Source: Gammaproteobacteria bacterium (GTDB taxonomy: Bacteria; Pseudomonadota; Gammaproteobacteria; Enterobacterales; Permianibacteraceae). From it: a stretch of DNA of 64,000 nucleotides. How positions within the stretch are numbered: position 1 is the first letter of the stretch; each line of letters begins with the position of its first letter. The DNA lies in the NCBI GenBank assembly GCA_016182845.1, contig JACPFT010000013.1:236255-300254 (forward strand), given 5' to 3'. The notes under the pieces were generated by a model. That model made no database searches and was not told the origin of the DNA. It saw only the letters and a program-made list of their open reading frames with translations. Shown piece by piece: positions 8,599 through 16,829 of the stretch. The position numbers were made by a program, and so were the translations under genes.

Positions 8599-10140
8599 TC
8601 AGCGCGAGCGCAGGGTCTCGATCAGATCGTCGACGAAGTCCGCCGGCAGATCCGGGACCTGTCCGCTCTGCAGCAGCAAGGCCTTCTCCTCGCGCGTGGC
8701 CTCCAGGAAGCGCGCGGCCATGCTGCCCATGGAGATGAGGTAGGCCCACTTCGCGTCCACCAGGCCCGCGCCGGTCGCGAGATCCGGACCGGCGCCCGCC
8801 GGCGTGCCCATGGCGGTCTGGCCGGCCTTCACGTCCCGGGCCGATTTCATCAGATTGGTCTTGACCTGGGCCGGGGTCAGGCCGGCGTTCTTCTCCAGCA
8901 TCAGGGCGCACACGCCCGCGACCTGCGGGCAGGCGGCGGAGGTGCCGCTGAAGAGACCCCAGCCTTCGCTGTTGGCGCCGGTCGACGGGTCGATGCCGTC
9001 CAACTGGCAGCTGGGCTGTACCGGCAGCATCAGGGACGGCGCCTTGCCGCCGTTGATATTGACCTTCTTGCCGGTCAGGCCGCAGACATCGGGCACGGCG
9101 CGGCCGGGGAAGATCTTGCTGGCGAAGCTGCTGGCGTAGCTGGAGGCCTCGAAATCCAGGCCCGGGTAATTCACGTGCACGCCGCCCACGGCCACCACCG
9201 AGGGCATGCTGGCCGGGAAGGCATAATGGCCGTTGCCGGCCGCGAAGCACACGGTGACGCCGGCGTTGATGGCCAGCTGGATCTCCTGGGCCAGGGCCTT
9301 GAGATAGGGATCCAGCGTCGCCCAGGTGATGGCGCCCACGTCCACGCTATAACCCCAGCTGTTGGTGATCACCTTGGCGCCGGAGTTGCGCGCCTTCTTG
9401 ATGGCGTCGATGGGGTCGCCCATCTTGATGGGGATCAGCTGGACATCCGGCGCCAGGGCGAAGATATTCGCCGCCTCGCCGGTGCCGTGGCCCACATCGT
9501 CGGTGGCGGAATTGACCGCGCCGGCCGCCAGCTGGGTGGCGAGGACGCGGTAGCCGTGTTCGCTGTAGAACGGATGCCGGTAGAAGCCGGTGTCGCACAT
9601 GGCGACCTTGATGCCCATGCCGGTGCCGCCGGTGCGGTGAGTGCGCGTCGCGCGCAGCAGGACGGCAACCTCGTCCGGCACGAACAAATAGCGGTAGGCG
9701 TTCTGATGAATGGGCGCCAGCGGCGGGATCGGGCTAGGTCCGGCGAAAAACTCCGGCGGCCGGGTCAGGGCGATCCCCTCGATAATGCGCGAGAGATCGC
9801 CGGGAGCGCTCAGGACCGCGCCGTCCTCGGCGCTGGTGAAGAACTCGGTCTCCAGGTCCGGTCCGAGCTTGGTCTTCTCCTTCCTCAGCTTCTTGCCCAG
9901 CACGTCCTGGAACAGCTTCTTGTCGCCGGAAATGGTGAAGGTGGCCTCGCCCATCTCGTGGATGGTGAAGCCCAGCTGCTGCAACTCGCGGGCCGCGTCG
10001 CGCAAGTCGCGGGCTTCGGAACGGAACGACTCGGGCTCCCGCAGAATCTCGCTCTCGGAAGCCTCGAACAGGGAAGTACCGCCCACGGATCGGGGCGAGA
10101 CCACGGCGGTGATGGTATCGGTAGCGGGTATCAGGGTCAT
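8599..10140 (-). CDS. Subtilisin-family (S8) serine protease
   Basis: 513-residue subtilase with the complete triad: D183 in CDTGF, H218 in GHGTG and S401 in SGTSAACPQ, with oxyanion Asn in AAGNG. Residues about 30-110 look like a propeptide of the pro-kumamolisin/subtilase type (LQQLGFTIHEMG...FQDVLG). No classical signal peptide is visible, so it may be cytoplasmic or exported by an atypical route. A C-terminal helical tail of about 50 residues follows the catalytic domain. It lies 87 bases downstream of a small same-strand gene with a propeptide-like pattern, probably one operon. Substrate unknown. Confidence 0.88.
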   Translation of the reverse strand: MTLIPATDTITAVVSPRSVGGTSLFEASESEILREPESFRSEARDLRDAARELQQLGFTIHEMGEATFTISGDKKLFQDVLGKKLRKEKTKLGPDLETEFFTSAEDGAVLSAPGDLSRIIEGIALTRPPEFFAGPSPIPPLAPIHQNAYRYLFVPDEVAVLLRATRTHRTGGTGMGIKVAMCDTGFYRHPFYSEHGYRVLATQLAAGAVNSATDDVGHGTGEAANIFALAPDVQLIPIKMGDPIDAIKKARNSGAKVITNSWGYSVDVGAITWATLDPYLKALAQEIQLAINAGVTVCFAAGNGHYAFPASMPSVVAVGGVHVNYPGLDFEASSYASSFASKIFPGRAVPDVCGLTGKKVNINGGKAPSLMLPVQPSCQLDGIDPSTGANSEGWGLFSGTSAACPQVAGVCALMLEKNAGLTPAQVKTNLMKSARDVKAGQTAMGTPAGAGPDLATGAGLVDAKWAYLISMGSMAARFLEATREEKALLLQSGQVPDLPADFVDDLIETLRSR

Positions 10141-10227
10141 GACTGTCCCTCCAATGGAAAGTCGATGGAAAAGCGCAGCCGGACGCGGCCTTTGGCCCGT
10201 CTTCCAACTACGGCCTTCCCGAACGGA

Positions 10228-10593
10228 CTACGGGTAGAATTCGGGTGTCGGCGCCACATCGATGGCGGCGACGAGAGTGCTCAAACTTGCGGGGATGTGG
10301 GCAGGTTTGCTAAGGCGGACTTGGCCACCCGCATCGATCGCGAACTCGCAATGGAAAACCTGGCGGAAGCGCTCCGGGGAAGCTCGCAGCATGAGAACGC
10401 CGGCTCCCGTCTGTTCGGCCCGTATGTCCATATCCTCCAGGGCGTACACGGCGGTACGAACACGCTCGGGATCGGGCACCAGGGCATCCCAGTCATTGGG
10501 ATCGGGAGGCGTCGCGGTGGACGCCAGGGAGCGGCCGTCATCCGCACGCAGATAGGCGTGCAGCGACACCAAAGTAGGCAACGAGCTTGACAT
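10228..10593 (-). CDS. Small propeptide-like protein upstream of the subtilase
   Basis: 121 residues from the ATG at 10593; an in-frame extension upstream is Cys/Arg-rich and unlikely. No signal peptide. Residues about 50-90 (ALEDMDIRAEQTG...FRQVFH) align by pattern with the N-terminal region of the downstream protease (ELQQLGFTIHEMG...FQDVLG), suggesting a free-standing propeptide/inhibitor-like domain. That is my inference from eye alignment; the family is otherwise unrecognised. It is first in a two-gene unit with the protease and could chaperone or inhibit it. Confidence 0.6.
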   Translation of the reverse strand: MSSSLPTLVSLHAYLRADDGRSLASTATPPDPNDWDALVPDPERVRTAVYALEDMDIRAEQTGAGVLMLRASPERFRQVFHCEFAIDAGGQVRLSKPAHIPASLSTLVAAIDVAPTPEFYP

Positions 10594-10734
10594 GGCGATC
10601 GGCTCATCGATGCGGGACACCGGCTGTGGCACGACGCGGCGCGCGCAACACCCGGACCGGCCACCGAGCCGTACGAACACCCGGCAGCTATGCTGGGTGT
10701 AGAACAGAACAGAACAAAGATCAAGAATTCGTCA

Positions 10735-10757
10735 AAATAGCCGCACAGAGGCTATTT
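10735..10757. promoter_or_regulatory. Inverted repeat in AT-rich upstream region
   Basis: AAATAGCC / GGCTATTT arms around a 7-base loop, about 140 bases upstream of the propeptide-like gene, within a conspicuously AT-rich stretch (10690-10800). It could be an operator or a terminator for the decayed kinase reading toward it. Confidence 0.35.
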
Positions 10758-10784
10758 ATCATTGCTAAACAATTAGTTATCGCT

Positions 10785-10980
10785 CTATGAGACGCGATAC
10801 TCATAAGCGGCCGTAAGCTTAGGCAAGCTGAACAAAAAGCTGGTGCCGCGGCCGGGAATACCGCCCACGCGCGGTTCGCCGCCCAATTTCTCCACCTCGG
10901 CGCGCACCGCCGCGAGGCCGATGCCGATGCCGCGGCCGGAGAGGTCGGAGACGTCGGCGCCGATCAGCAGGGCGATGGAT
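10785..10980 (-). pseudogene. Remnant of a CheA-like kinase C-terminus
   Basis: Read on the minus strand, this encodes IALLIGADVSDLSGRG, then GLAAVRAEVEKLGGE and IPGRGTSF before a stop at 10785-10787. It matches the extreme C-terminus of the large kinase at 12754-16638 but lacks everything upstream and has an internal deletion that joins IALLI directly to ADVSDLSGRG, removing the DDGAG loop. A GIGIG duplication is also present. It cannot bind ATP or be expressed as a kinase; it is the scar of a related gene or of a local duplication. Confidence 0.8.
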
Positions 10981-10991
10981 TAGCGAGTTTA

Positions 10992-11034
10992 GAGTCTGAC
11001 CCCGAACTCCCCGACGAGTCTGACCCCGAACTCC
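10992..11034. repeat. Two direct copies of a 19-bp repeat
   Basis: GAGTCTGACCCCGAACTCC occurs at 10992-11010 and again at 11016-11034 with a 5-base spacer, exactly at the junction between the kinase remnant and the TPR gene. It marks a rearrangement joint. Confidence 0.7.
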
Positions 11035-11058
11035 GTTCGAACCCATGCGCTCGCACAT

Positions 11059-11916
11059 TTACTCCGACCCAATTTCGCTTTTCCGTTTTTCAAGGACAAA
11101 ATTCACTGTCGCTTGAAAATCGGGTTCTTCCCTCAAGGACGGATGTTTCGTGACGATAACACGCAACGTAGTCTCAGCCTCCTTAAACATTCCGAGGCCC
11201 GCTTCCGCCTTAGCAAGTGCTAGCATGAACTCCGCATCCTCTGTGACACTTTTGCGACGGTTAATTGCGGCGCCTGCGACATCGTAAGCATCTTGATAAT
11301 GGCCAATTTCAGAGTAGCTGACGGTCAAGTTGCGCAAGAGACCAGCGAGATCCGCGGTTTCAGGGGCTTTCTCGATAGCAGCCGCGAACGAGATGATCGC
11401 GGACTCATGCTCACCAAGTGACATTTGCACTGCACCCAATTGTGCGTATCCCTCCATGGATTCTGGATATTTCCCGACGTAATTCGAAAACCGTTTCTTG
11501 AACGCTCGCAGCAAGGATTCATCTATTTTTTGTGCAAGCATATATTCTTTGTACTCCGTAAGGATTGCCAGAATATCGCGCAAATAGTCGTATTCCGAGC
11601 CTACGTTTTCAACACTTCGCAAAACATCACGCGCTCGCGTTGGCTTATCCAAAAAATAGTAGATAAGAGCCATTCTGGCTTCGTACGCCACTGTTCCTTG
11701 ACATTTTTCTCGATATTTCTTCCAGCTCTCGAGCAACCCCATGTAGTCTGGGGCGTCTCGATCGACAAAATTAGCGGACTCCGTCAACCATTGCCGTTCG
11801 CACCACTGACCTTTGCTCTGCGACGTCTCCGCCATCACCATATATCCTAGTGTCAGGGCGCAAAGCGCAGCTGCCAGTACTATGCAGAATTTTTTCCCGA
11901 ATCTCGTCATCTTCAT
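11059..11916 (-). CDS. Exported or membrane-anchored TPR protein
   Basis: About 285 residues from the ATG at 11916 (MKMTRFGKKF), which gives a basic N-terminus and hydrophobic segment (signal peptide or anchor) at about 9-30; the longer ORF upstream only translates REP sequence. The rest is helical with tetratricopeptide-type units, clearest at about 150-250 (YPESMEGYAQLGAVQMSLGE, then LRNLTVSYSEIGHYQDAYD). Base composition is well below the surrounding GC. It sits between a kinase remnant and a REP-associated transposase, so acquisition or rearrangement is likely. Specific role unknown. Confidence 0.7.
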   Translation of the reverse strand: MKMTRFGKKFCIVLAAALCALTLGYMVMAETSQSKGQWCERQWLTESANFVDRDAPDYMGLLESWKKYREKCQGTVAYEARMALIYYFLDKPTRARDVLRSVENVGSEYDYLRDILAILTEYKEYMLAQKIDESLLRAFKKRFSNYVGKYPESMEGYAQLGAVQMSLGEHESAIISFAAAIEKAPETADLAGLLRNLTVSYSEIGHYQDAYDVAGAAINRRKSVTEDAEFMLALAKAEAGLGMFKEAETTLRVIVTKHPSLREEPDFQATVNFVLEKRKSEIGSE

Positions 11917-12012
11917 CGTGTCCACTGATAATGCTTGCGAACCACCCATTGACTGATTGGTGCAAGCGGGTTGATCGTCGGATCTTTCAATAGCATCGGA
12001 AGCTTGAAGATA

Positions 12013-12044
12013 AGCCCCGTAGCCCCGTAGCCCCGTAGCCCCGT
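12013..12044. repeat. Short tandem repeat, four 8-bp units
   Basis: Four perfect copies of AGCCCCGT directly next to a REP palindrome; probably slippage at the REP boundary. Confidence 0.75.
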
Positions 12045-12046
12045 AG

Positions 12047-12128
12047 GTCGGGTTAGCGTAGCGTAACCCGACTTCATTCCCCGACAAATGAATGCAATTG
12101 TCGGGTTGCGCCCAAGGGCAAACCCGAC
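12047..12128. repeat. REP palindromes, transposase 3' side
   Basis: A GTCGGGTTA / TAACCCGAC palindrome with an 8-base loop (about 12047-12072) is followed by a variant with TCGGGTT / AACCCGA arms around GCGCCCAAGGGCA (about 12101-12127). The same family occurs at 12716-12741 and 40958-41039. Confidence 0.8.
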
Positions 12129-12144
12129 CGACTCGATTCCGCCG

Positions 12145-12681
12145 CTATTCCTTCCCAACACCGGTCGACTCAACGAAATCTCTCCCCCAATCTGCAGGAT
12201 AAACCCCGGCTTCGACATGACGTCGGAAGCTGGAATAGGGCCAGCCCGCTGGCGATGACGTCAGGCCGTGTTTGACCGGGTTGTAATGGATATAGTCGAC
12301 ATGGCGGCGAAAATCGGTCTCGTCGCGTAGCACATGCTCCCAATAACGGTGCTGCCATACGGCTTGCTTCCTCTTTGCGGAGCGGGCTTCGTTCGGAACC
12401 GGCCGCAGAACCGGGGCAAGGCCCTTGCTGAATTTCGCCTTGATCAAACGCCAACGCCGCCCGAAATCCGCATCGCCGGGCGGCAGGGTCCAGATACAAT
12501 GCAGATGATCCGGCAGGACAACCACCGCGTCCAGGACGAAGGGATGAGCGGCGCGCACGGCGCGGAATGCTTCTCGCAATAGCTCGACATTGTCCTCCGC
12601 CGCAAGCAAAGGACGCCGACCTTCCGTTACCACGGTAAATAAGTAAGAAGCCCCCGGTATCCGGGCACGTCGGTAATACAT
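12145..12681 (-). CDS. REP-associated tyrosine transposase (RAYT, Y1 family)
   Basis: 178-residue HUH-type single-strand nuclease of the IS200-like Y1 superfamily. Shows the start MYYRRARIPGASYLFT, the metal-binding HLH (H59, H61) in LPDHLHCIW, and the catalytic-tyrosine motif YIHYNPVKHG around Y130-Y133, then WPYSSF. Domesticated RAYTs are thought to move and maintain REP/REPIN sequences. It is flanked on both sides by matching REP palindromes, as expected. Appears intact. Confidence 0.92.
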   Translation of the reverse strand: MYYRRARIPGASYLFTVVTEGRRPLLAAEDNVELLREAFRAVRAAHPFVLDAVVVLPDHLHCIWTLPPGDADFGRRWRLIKAKFSKGLAPVLRPVPNEARSAKRKQAVWQHRYWEHVLRDETDFRRHVDYIHYNPVKHGLTSSPAGWPYSSFRRHVEAGVYPADWGRDFVESTGVGKE

Positions 12682-12715
12682 GAAGCCTCCTTGCCCTAGC
12701 GTTCAATTCCCTGTT

Positions 12716-12741
12716 GTCGGGTTACGCTGCGCTAACCCGAC
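12716..12741. repeat. REP palindrome, transposase 5' side
   Basis: Arms GTCGGGTTA / TAACCCGAC around CGCTGCGC, in inverted orientation relative to the copy at 12047-12072, so the transposase gene is framed by a REP pair. Confidence 0.8.
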
Positions 12742-12753
12742 CTACCGCTACCG

Positions 12754-15700
12754 CTAGCCCTTAGGTAAGCGAAACACAAAGCTGGTGCCGCGCCCGGGAA
12801 TACTGCCCACGCGCAGTTCGCCGCCCAGTTTTTCCACTTCGGCGCGCACCGCCGCGAGGCCGATGCCGCGGCCGGAGAGGTCGGAGACGTCGGCGCGGGT
12901 GGATAGGCCGTCGGCGAAGATCAGGGCCCAGATCGCGCTGTCGTGCAGGGCGGCGGCCGTCTCGGCGTCCAACAGGCCCTGTTCCACCGCCCGTTCGCGG
13001 ACGGCCGCGACGTCGATGCCGGCACCGTCGTCGGCGATCAGCAGGGCGATGGCATCGCCTTGATCCTGGATCTGGCAACGCAGCTGCCCCTGCAGGGGCT
13101 TGCCGGCGGCGAGCCGGGTCTCGGCGTCTTCGATGCCGTGGTCCACCAGGTTGCGGAACACGTGCACGAGGCTGCGCGCGAAGCCGGCGTAGCGCTCGGG
13201 GTCGACGCGCAGCTCGCCGCCCTCGATGGGCATGGTCGCCACGGCCTTGCCGCAGACCTCGGCCAGCTCGCGCACCAGGGCCGGGTAGCCGGCCAGGAGC
13301 TCGGCGAAGGGCCGGCCGGCCAGGGCGCGCAGCTCGGCATGCAGGGCATCCAGGCCGGCGCGGTCCAGTTCGCCGGCCAGGCCCCGCTCGATGCGCGCCA
13401 CGAGTGCGGCGTCCAGGCCGCCGGCCTGGGCCTGGTCCAGGTAGTCGCGGCCCAGGTAGTGCTCCAGGACGCCCAAATCCTCTTCCAGCCAGGCCAGCCA
13501 GGCGCTGGCCAGCAGCTCGGGCAGGGTCTCCGCCTCGCATTCGGCCAGGGCATCCTCCAGGGCTGCCAGGCCGGCCCGGCAGGTCTCGAACTCGATTTGG
13601 GCGAAGCAGCCCTTGTAGGTGTGCACGGCGCGGCGCAGTTCGACCAGGGCCTGCGCCAGGCTGGGCGCCTGGCTCAAGAGCCGGGCTGCATCGCCCTGGG
13701 CGAAGCCGCGGAAGTCCTCGGTCAGGGCATGCATGCCGGCCGGATCCTGGACCGCCTTCAACACGCGGCGCAGATGGTTGCGCTCCAGCTCCACCTCCTG
13801 GGCCAGGGCCACCTCGGCGCTGATGTCGGTGAGCACGGCGAGGCAGGATGCGCCCAGGTCGCGCCAGGTGATGCTCAGGTTGCGGCCGGCGAGCCTCAGG
13901 CGTTCGGGCAGCAGGCCATGGAACAGGGCACGGCGCCCGGACTCGGCCGTCAGCCAATCGCGCAGGACGCCGGCCAGGAAACCGGCCGCGCCGGCGTCGT
14001 CCGGGTGCAGGACCGTGGCCACCGGCCGACCGGCGAGCCCTTGCCCCAGGAGGCGTTCGCATTCCTGGCTGTATTCGGCGGCGATGCGCAGGTCGGGACC
14101 GAAGGACAGAAAACCCTGGCCGGCATTGTCCAGCAAATGGGCGATGGCGGTGTTGCGCTCGCGCAGCTCGGCGGTGCGCTCGTCCACGGCGCGGACCAGG
14201 GCCTCGGCCTGGGCGGCCTTGATGCGCAGGGCGTTCTGGAAGCGCGCCCTCTGCCGGGCATGCCAGGCATAGACCAGGCCGAACAGGGCCAAGGCATAGG
14301 CCAGGTAGGCCGGGGTGCTGCGCCAGGGCGGCGGCGCCACCTGGATGCCTAAGCGCCGGCTCTCGGCGTCGATGCCATGCTTGTTGCGCGCAGCGATCTC
14401 CAGGACATAGTCACCGGGCGCCAGATCGGTGAACTGGGCGGAGCGCGCCTCCGGCCCGGTCTCGATCCAGCGCTCGTCCAGGCCCAGCAGGCGGTAGCGG
14501 TAGCCGATACGCCCGGGGCTGGCCAGCTCCAGGCCGGCGAAACCCACGGAGAGCACATCGTCGCGGTAGTCCAGGGCTATGCTCCGCAGGCTGTTCAGGG
14601 CCTGGGGCAGGAGCCGCGTGCCCACGGCCTGGGGCCGGTTGAACAAGCGCAGCTCGGTGAACGCCACCGTCGGCTTGACCGGGTGATCGGCCAGGGCCGA
14701 GGGCTCGAAGCGGCTGACGCCGCCGGTGCCGCCGAAGTACAGGGCTTGCCGGCCCCGGGCGAAGGCACCGGCATTGAATTCGTCACCCTGCAGGCCGTCC
14801 TCGCCGTAATAGGCGCGCACTCGGCCCGTGGCCGGCTCGTAGCGGTACAGGCCCCTGTTGCTGGGCGCCCAGACCCCGCCCCGGCCGTCGTCCACGACGC
14901 CCAGGAGCAGCACGCGCGGCAGGGCCTCGATGGCGCGGAAGCGGCCGGTCTCGCGATTGAAATGCTTCAGGCCCTGGGAGCTGGCCAGCCAGAAGCCGCC
15001 GTCGCCGTCGTCGGCCAGATAACCCACCTCGTTGTTGGGCCCCACTTCCGCCGGATCCTCGGGGCGGTAGCGGCGCGGCTTGCCCGTGGCCCGCTCCAGG
15101 CGGTTCAGCTCGCCGTCGAAGGCCATCCAGATGTCGCCGGCCTCGCCCTCGGCCAGCTGGCCCACCCGGTCGCTGCTCAAGCTGTCGGGAGCATCGCCGG
15201 CGCGCCAGGCCTGGAACTGGCCGGACTCCGGGGCTAGGCGCAGCAGGCCGGCGTCGCTGGCGATCCAGAGCATGCCCTGGGCGTCGCCCAAGAGGGCGCG
15301 CACCTGGCCCTGGGGCGCGCCCGCGCCGGTGTAGCGCTGGAAGTCGCCGGAGTCCGGCCGGTAGCGGTTGAGACCCGAGCCGGTGCCGACCCAGAGACGC
15401 CCGGCGCGATCCTCGCTCAGGGACCAGACCATGTCGTCGTTGAGGCTGTTGGGGGTCTCGGCGCCGAAGCGGAAATGCCAGGACTTGCCGGTCAAGGGGT
15501 CGACGCGGTTCAGGCCGCCGGGCTGGGTGCCGACCCAGAGCGCGCCGTCGGCCCCCTCCAGCAGGGCGCCCACGGTGTTGTGGGACAGGGATTCCGGGTC
15601 GGCCGGATCGTGGGCCAGGTTGTGGAAGCGGGCCTGGTAGGTGTCGTACTTGTCCAGACCCTCGCGGGTCGCGACCCAGAGCACGCCGGAGCGATCCTGG

Positions 15701-16638
15701 AAGATGGCGCGCACGGTGTCGTGGGACAGGCTGCCGGGCAGGGCCGGGTTGTGGCGGAAGCGCTCGAAGCCGGCCTGGCCGGCGCGCAGGCGGTGCAGGC
15801 CGCCCTCGAACGTCCCGACCCACAGGGCTTTTTCCGGGTCCAGGAACAGGCTGGTGATGGCGCCGTCGGCCAGGGCATCGTCCCGGCCCGGCTCGGGCGG
15901 GTAATGCCGCCAGGCGCCGCTGGCGGTCTCCAGGCTGGCTAGGCCGGCGCCGCGCATGCCCACCCAGAGCCGCTTCCCGTCCACGGCCAGGGCCGTGACC
16001 CGGTCCTCCGGCAGGCGGCCGGGCGCGGCGCGGTAGCTTTGCAGCTGGCCGCTGGCCAGCGCCAGGCGGTGCAGGCCGCCGCCCATCTGGCCTATCCACA
16101 GCGCGTCCTGTCCCTCACTGGCCAGGGCGCGCACCTCGCCTTCCGGCAGCGTCGGCACGGCCAGGGCCTGGCCTTTGGCATCCACATGGCTCAGGCCCTG
16201 CTCGCAGCCCAACCACAGCCCGCCCTGCCCATCCGGCGCCAAGGCGTAGACCCGGTCCGGGGCGGCATGGCCATGGGCGACGGTGGCGAAGCGTTCCGAG
16301 CGGGCATCGAAGCGGTTCAGGCCGTTGAGGGTGGCGAGCCAGAGCCCGACATCGCCGTCGCCGGTCACGGCGGTGACGATATTGTCGGACAGGGAGGCCG
16401 GATCCCGCGGATCGTTGCGGAAGGTCCGGAACTCGTAACCGTCGTAACGGGCCAGGCCCTCGTGGGTGCCGATCCAGAGGAAGCCGGTGACATCCTGGTG
16501 GACGCTGCGGATGGCGTTGACCGGCAACCCGTCGGCCTGGGTGAAATGGCGAAAGCGCAGGGCCTGCGCCGCCGCCGGCAGGCTGCCCATCAGACAGGCC
16601 AGGGCCAGACCCCGGCAAAACGCAGCCCGCACACCCAT
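12754..16638 (-). CDS. Two-component-propeller sensor with CheA-like Hpt/ATPase core
   Basis: About 1294 residues from the ATG at 16638, chosen because it gives a signal peptide (MGVRAAFCRGLALACLMG...AAAQA); longer starts add non-signal sequence. Order: periplasmic Reg_prop beta-propeller about 25-690 with many WIGT/GLNR/GLYR-type blades; Y_Y_Y domain about 705-790; membrane helix about 800-820; coiled coil; PAS-like segment; Hpt-like helices with HTYKGCF; CheA-type ATPase with FRNLVDHGIED, DDGAGID and SGRGIGLAAV. The usual HisKA dimerization domain is absent and there is no CheW-like domain or receiver. In known propeller sensors of this type the ligand is often a glycan; the ligand here is unknown. 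Orphan: no response regulator is adjacent. Confidence 0.88.
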   Translation of the reverse strand: MGVRAAFCRGLALACLMGSLPAAAQALRFRHFTQADGLPVNAIRSVHQDVTGFLWIGTHEGLARYDGYEFRTFRNDPRDPASLSDNIVTAVTGDGDVGLWLATLNGLNRFDARSERFATVAHGHAAPDRVYALAPDGQGGLWLGCEQGLSHVDAKGQALAVPTLPEGEVRALASEGQDALWIGQMGGGLHRLALASGQLQSYRAAPGRLPEDRVTALAVDGKRLWVGMRGAGLASLETASGAWRHYPPEPGRDDALADGAITSLFLDPEKALWVGTFEGGLHRLRAGQAGFERFRHNPALPGSLSHDTVRAIFQDRSGVLWVATREGLDKYDTYQARFHNLAHDPADPESLSHNTVGALLEGADGALWVGTQPGGLNRVDPLTGKSWHFRFGAETPNSLNDDMVWSLSEDRAGRLWVGTGSGLNRYRPDSGDFQRYTGAGAPQGQVRALLGDAQGMLWIASDAGLLRLAPESGQFQAWRAGDAPDSLSSDRVGQLAEGEAGDIWMAFDGELNRLERATGKPRRYRPEDPAEVGPNNEVGYLADDGDGGFWLASSQGLKHFNRETGRFRAIEALPRVLLLGVVDDGRGGVWAPSNRGLYRYEPATGRVRAYYGEDGLQGDEFNAGAFARGRQALYFGGTGGVSRFEPSALADHPVKPTVAFTELRLFNRPQAVGTRLLPQALNSLRSIALDYRDDVLSVGFAGLELASPGRIGYRYRLLGLDERWIETGPEARSAQFTDLAPGDYVLEIAARNKHGIDAESRRLGIQVAPPPWRSTPAYLAYALALFGLVYAWHARQRARFQNALRIKAAQAEALVRAVDERTAELRERNTAIAHLLDNAGQGFLSFGPDLRIAAEYSQECERLLGQGLAGRPVATVLHPDDAGAAGFLAGVLRDWLTAESGRRALFHGLLPERLRLAGRNLSITWRDLGASCLAVLTDISAEVALAQEVELERNHLRRVLKAVQDPAGMHALTEDFRGFAQGDAARLLSQAPSLAQALVELRRAVHTYKGCFAQIEFETCRAGLAALEDALAECEAETLPELLASAWLAWLEEDLGVLEHYLGRDYLDQAQAGGLDAALVARIERGLAGELDRAGLDALHAELRALAGRPFAELLAGYPALVRELAEVCGKAVATMPIEGGELRVDPERYAGFARSLVHVFRNLVDHGIEDAETRLAAGKPLQGQLRCQIQDQGDAIALLIADDGAGIDVAAVRERAVEQGLLDAETAAALHDSAIWALIFADGLSTRADVSDLSGRGIGLAAVRAEVEKLGGELRVGSIPGRGTSFVFRLPKG

Positions 16639-16744
16639 GGCCTTCAAGCTCTTGTTAGGGAAGGGGAAGTATAGCCTCGGGGGCATATCCACCAAGTCAT
16701 TAGCGGCACAAGGATGTGCCGCCGCCGACCGAAGGTTGGCGCGA

Positions 16745-16794
16745 GGCCCCGAAACGCAAGCAAATTCACGCATTTGCGCCAGCGTTTCGGGGCC
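16745..16794. repeat. Long stem-loop between gspN and the kinase
   Basis: Perfect 13-bp arms GGCCCCGAAACGC / GCGTTTCGGGGCC enclosing 24 bases that themselves pair partly (GCAAAT / ATTTGC). Could be a terminator, an mRNA-stability element or a mobile repeat. Confidence 0.6.
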
Positions 16795-16796
16795 GC

Positions 16797-16829
16797 TAAC
16801 TCCCTGGGGCAGGATGCCCTAGGGAGTTA
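16797..16829 (-). terminator. Terminator-like hairpin overlapping the gspN stop
   Basis: Arms TAACTCCCT / AGGGAGTTA with inner GGGC / GCCC pairing. The gspN stop codon (16819-16821) lies inside the structure. No T tract, but placed to end the 13-kb operon. Confidence 0.5.

Noticed and set aside
10819..11058. 79-codon minus-strand ORF
   Set aside because: Arg-rich out-of-frame reading of the kinase remnant; the meaningful frame is the one ending at 10785.
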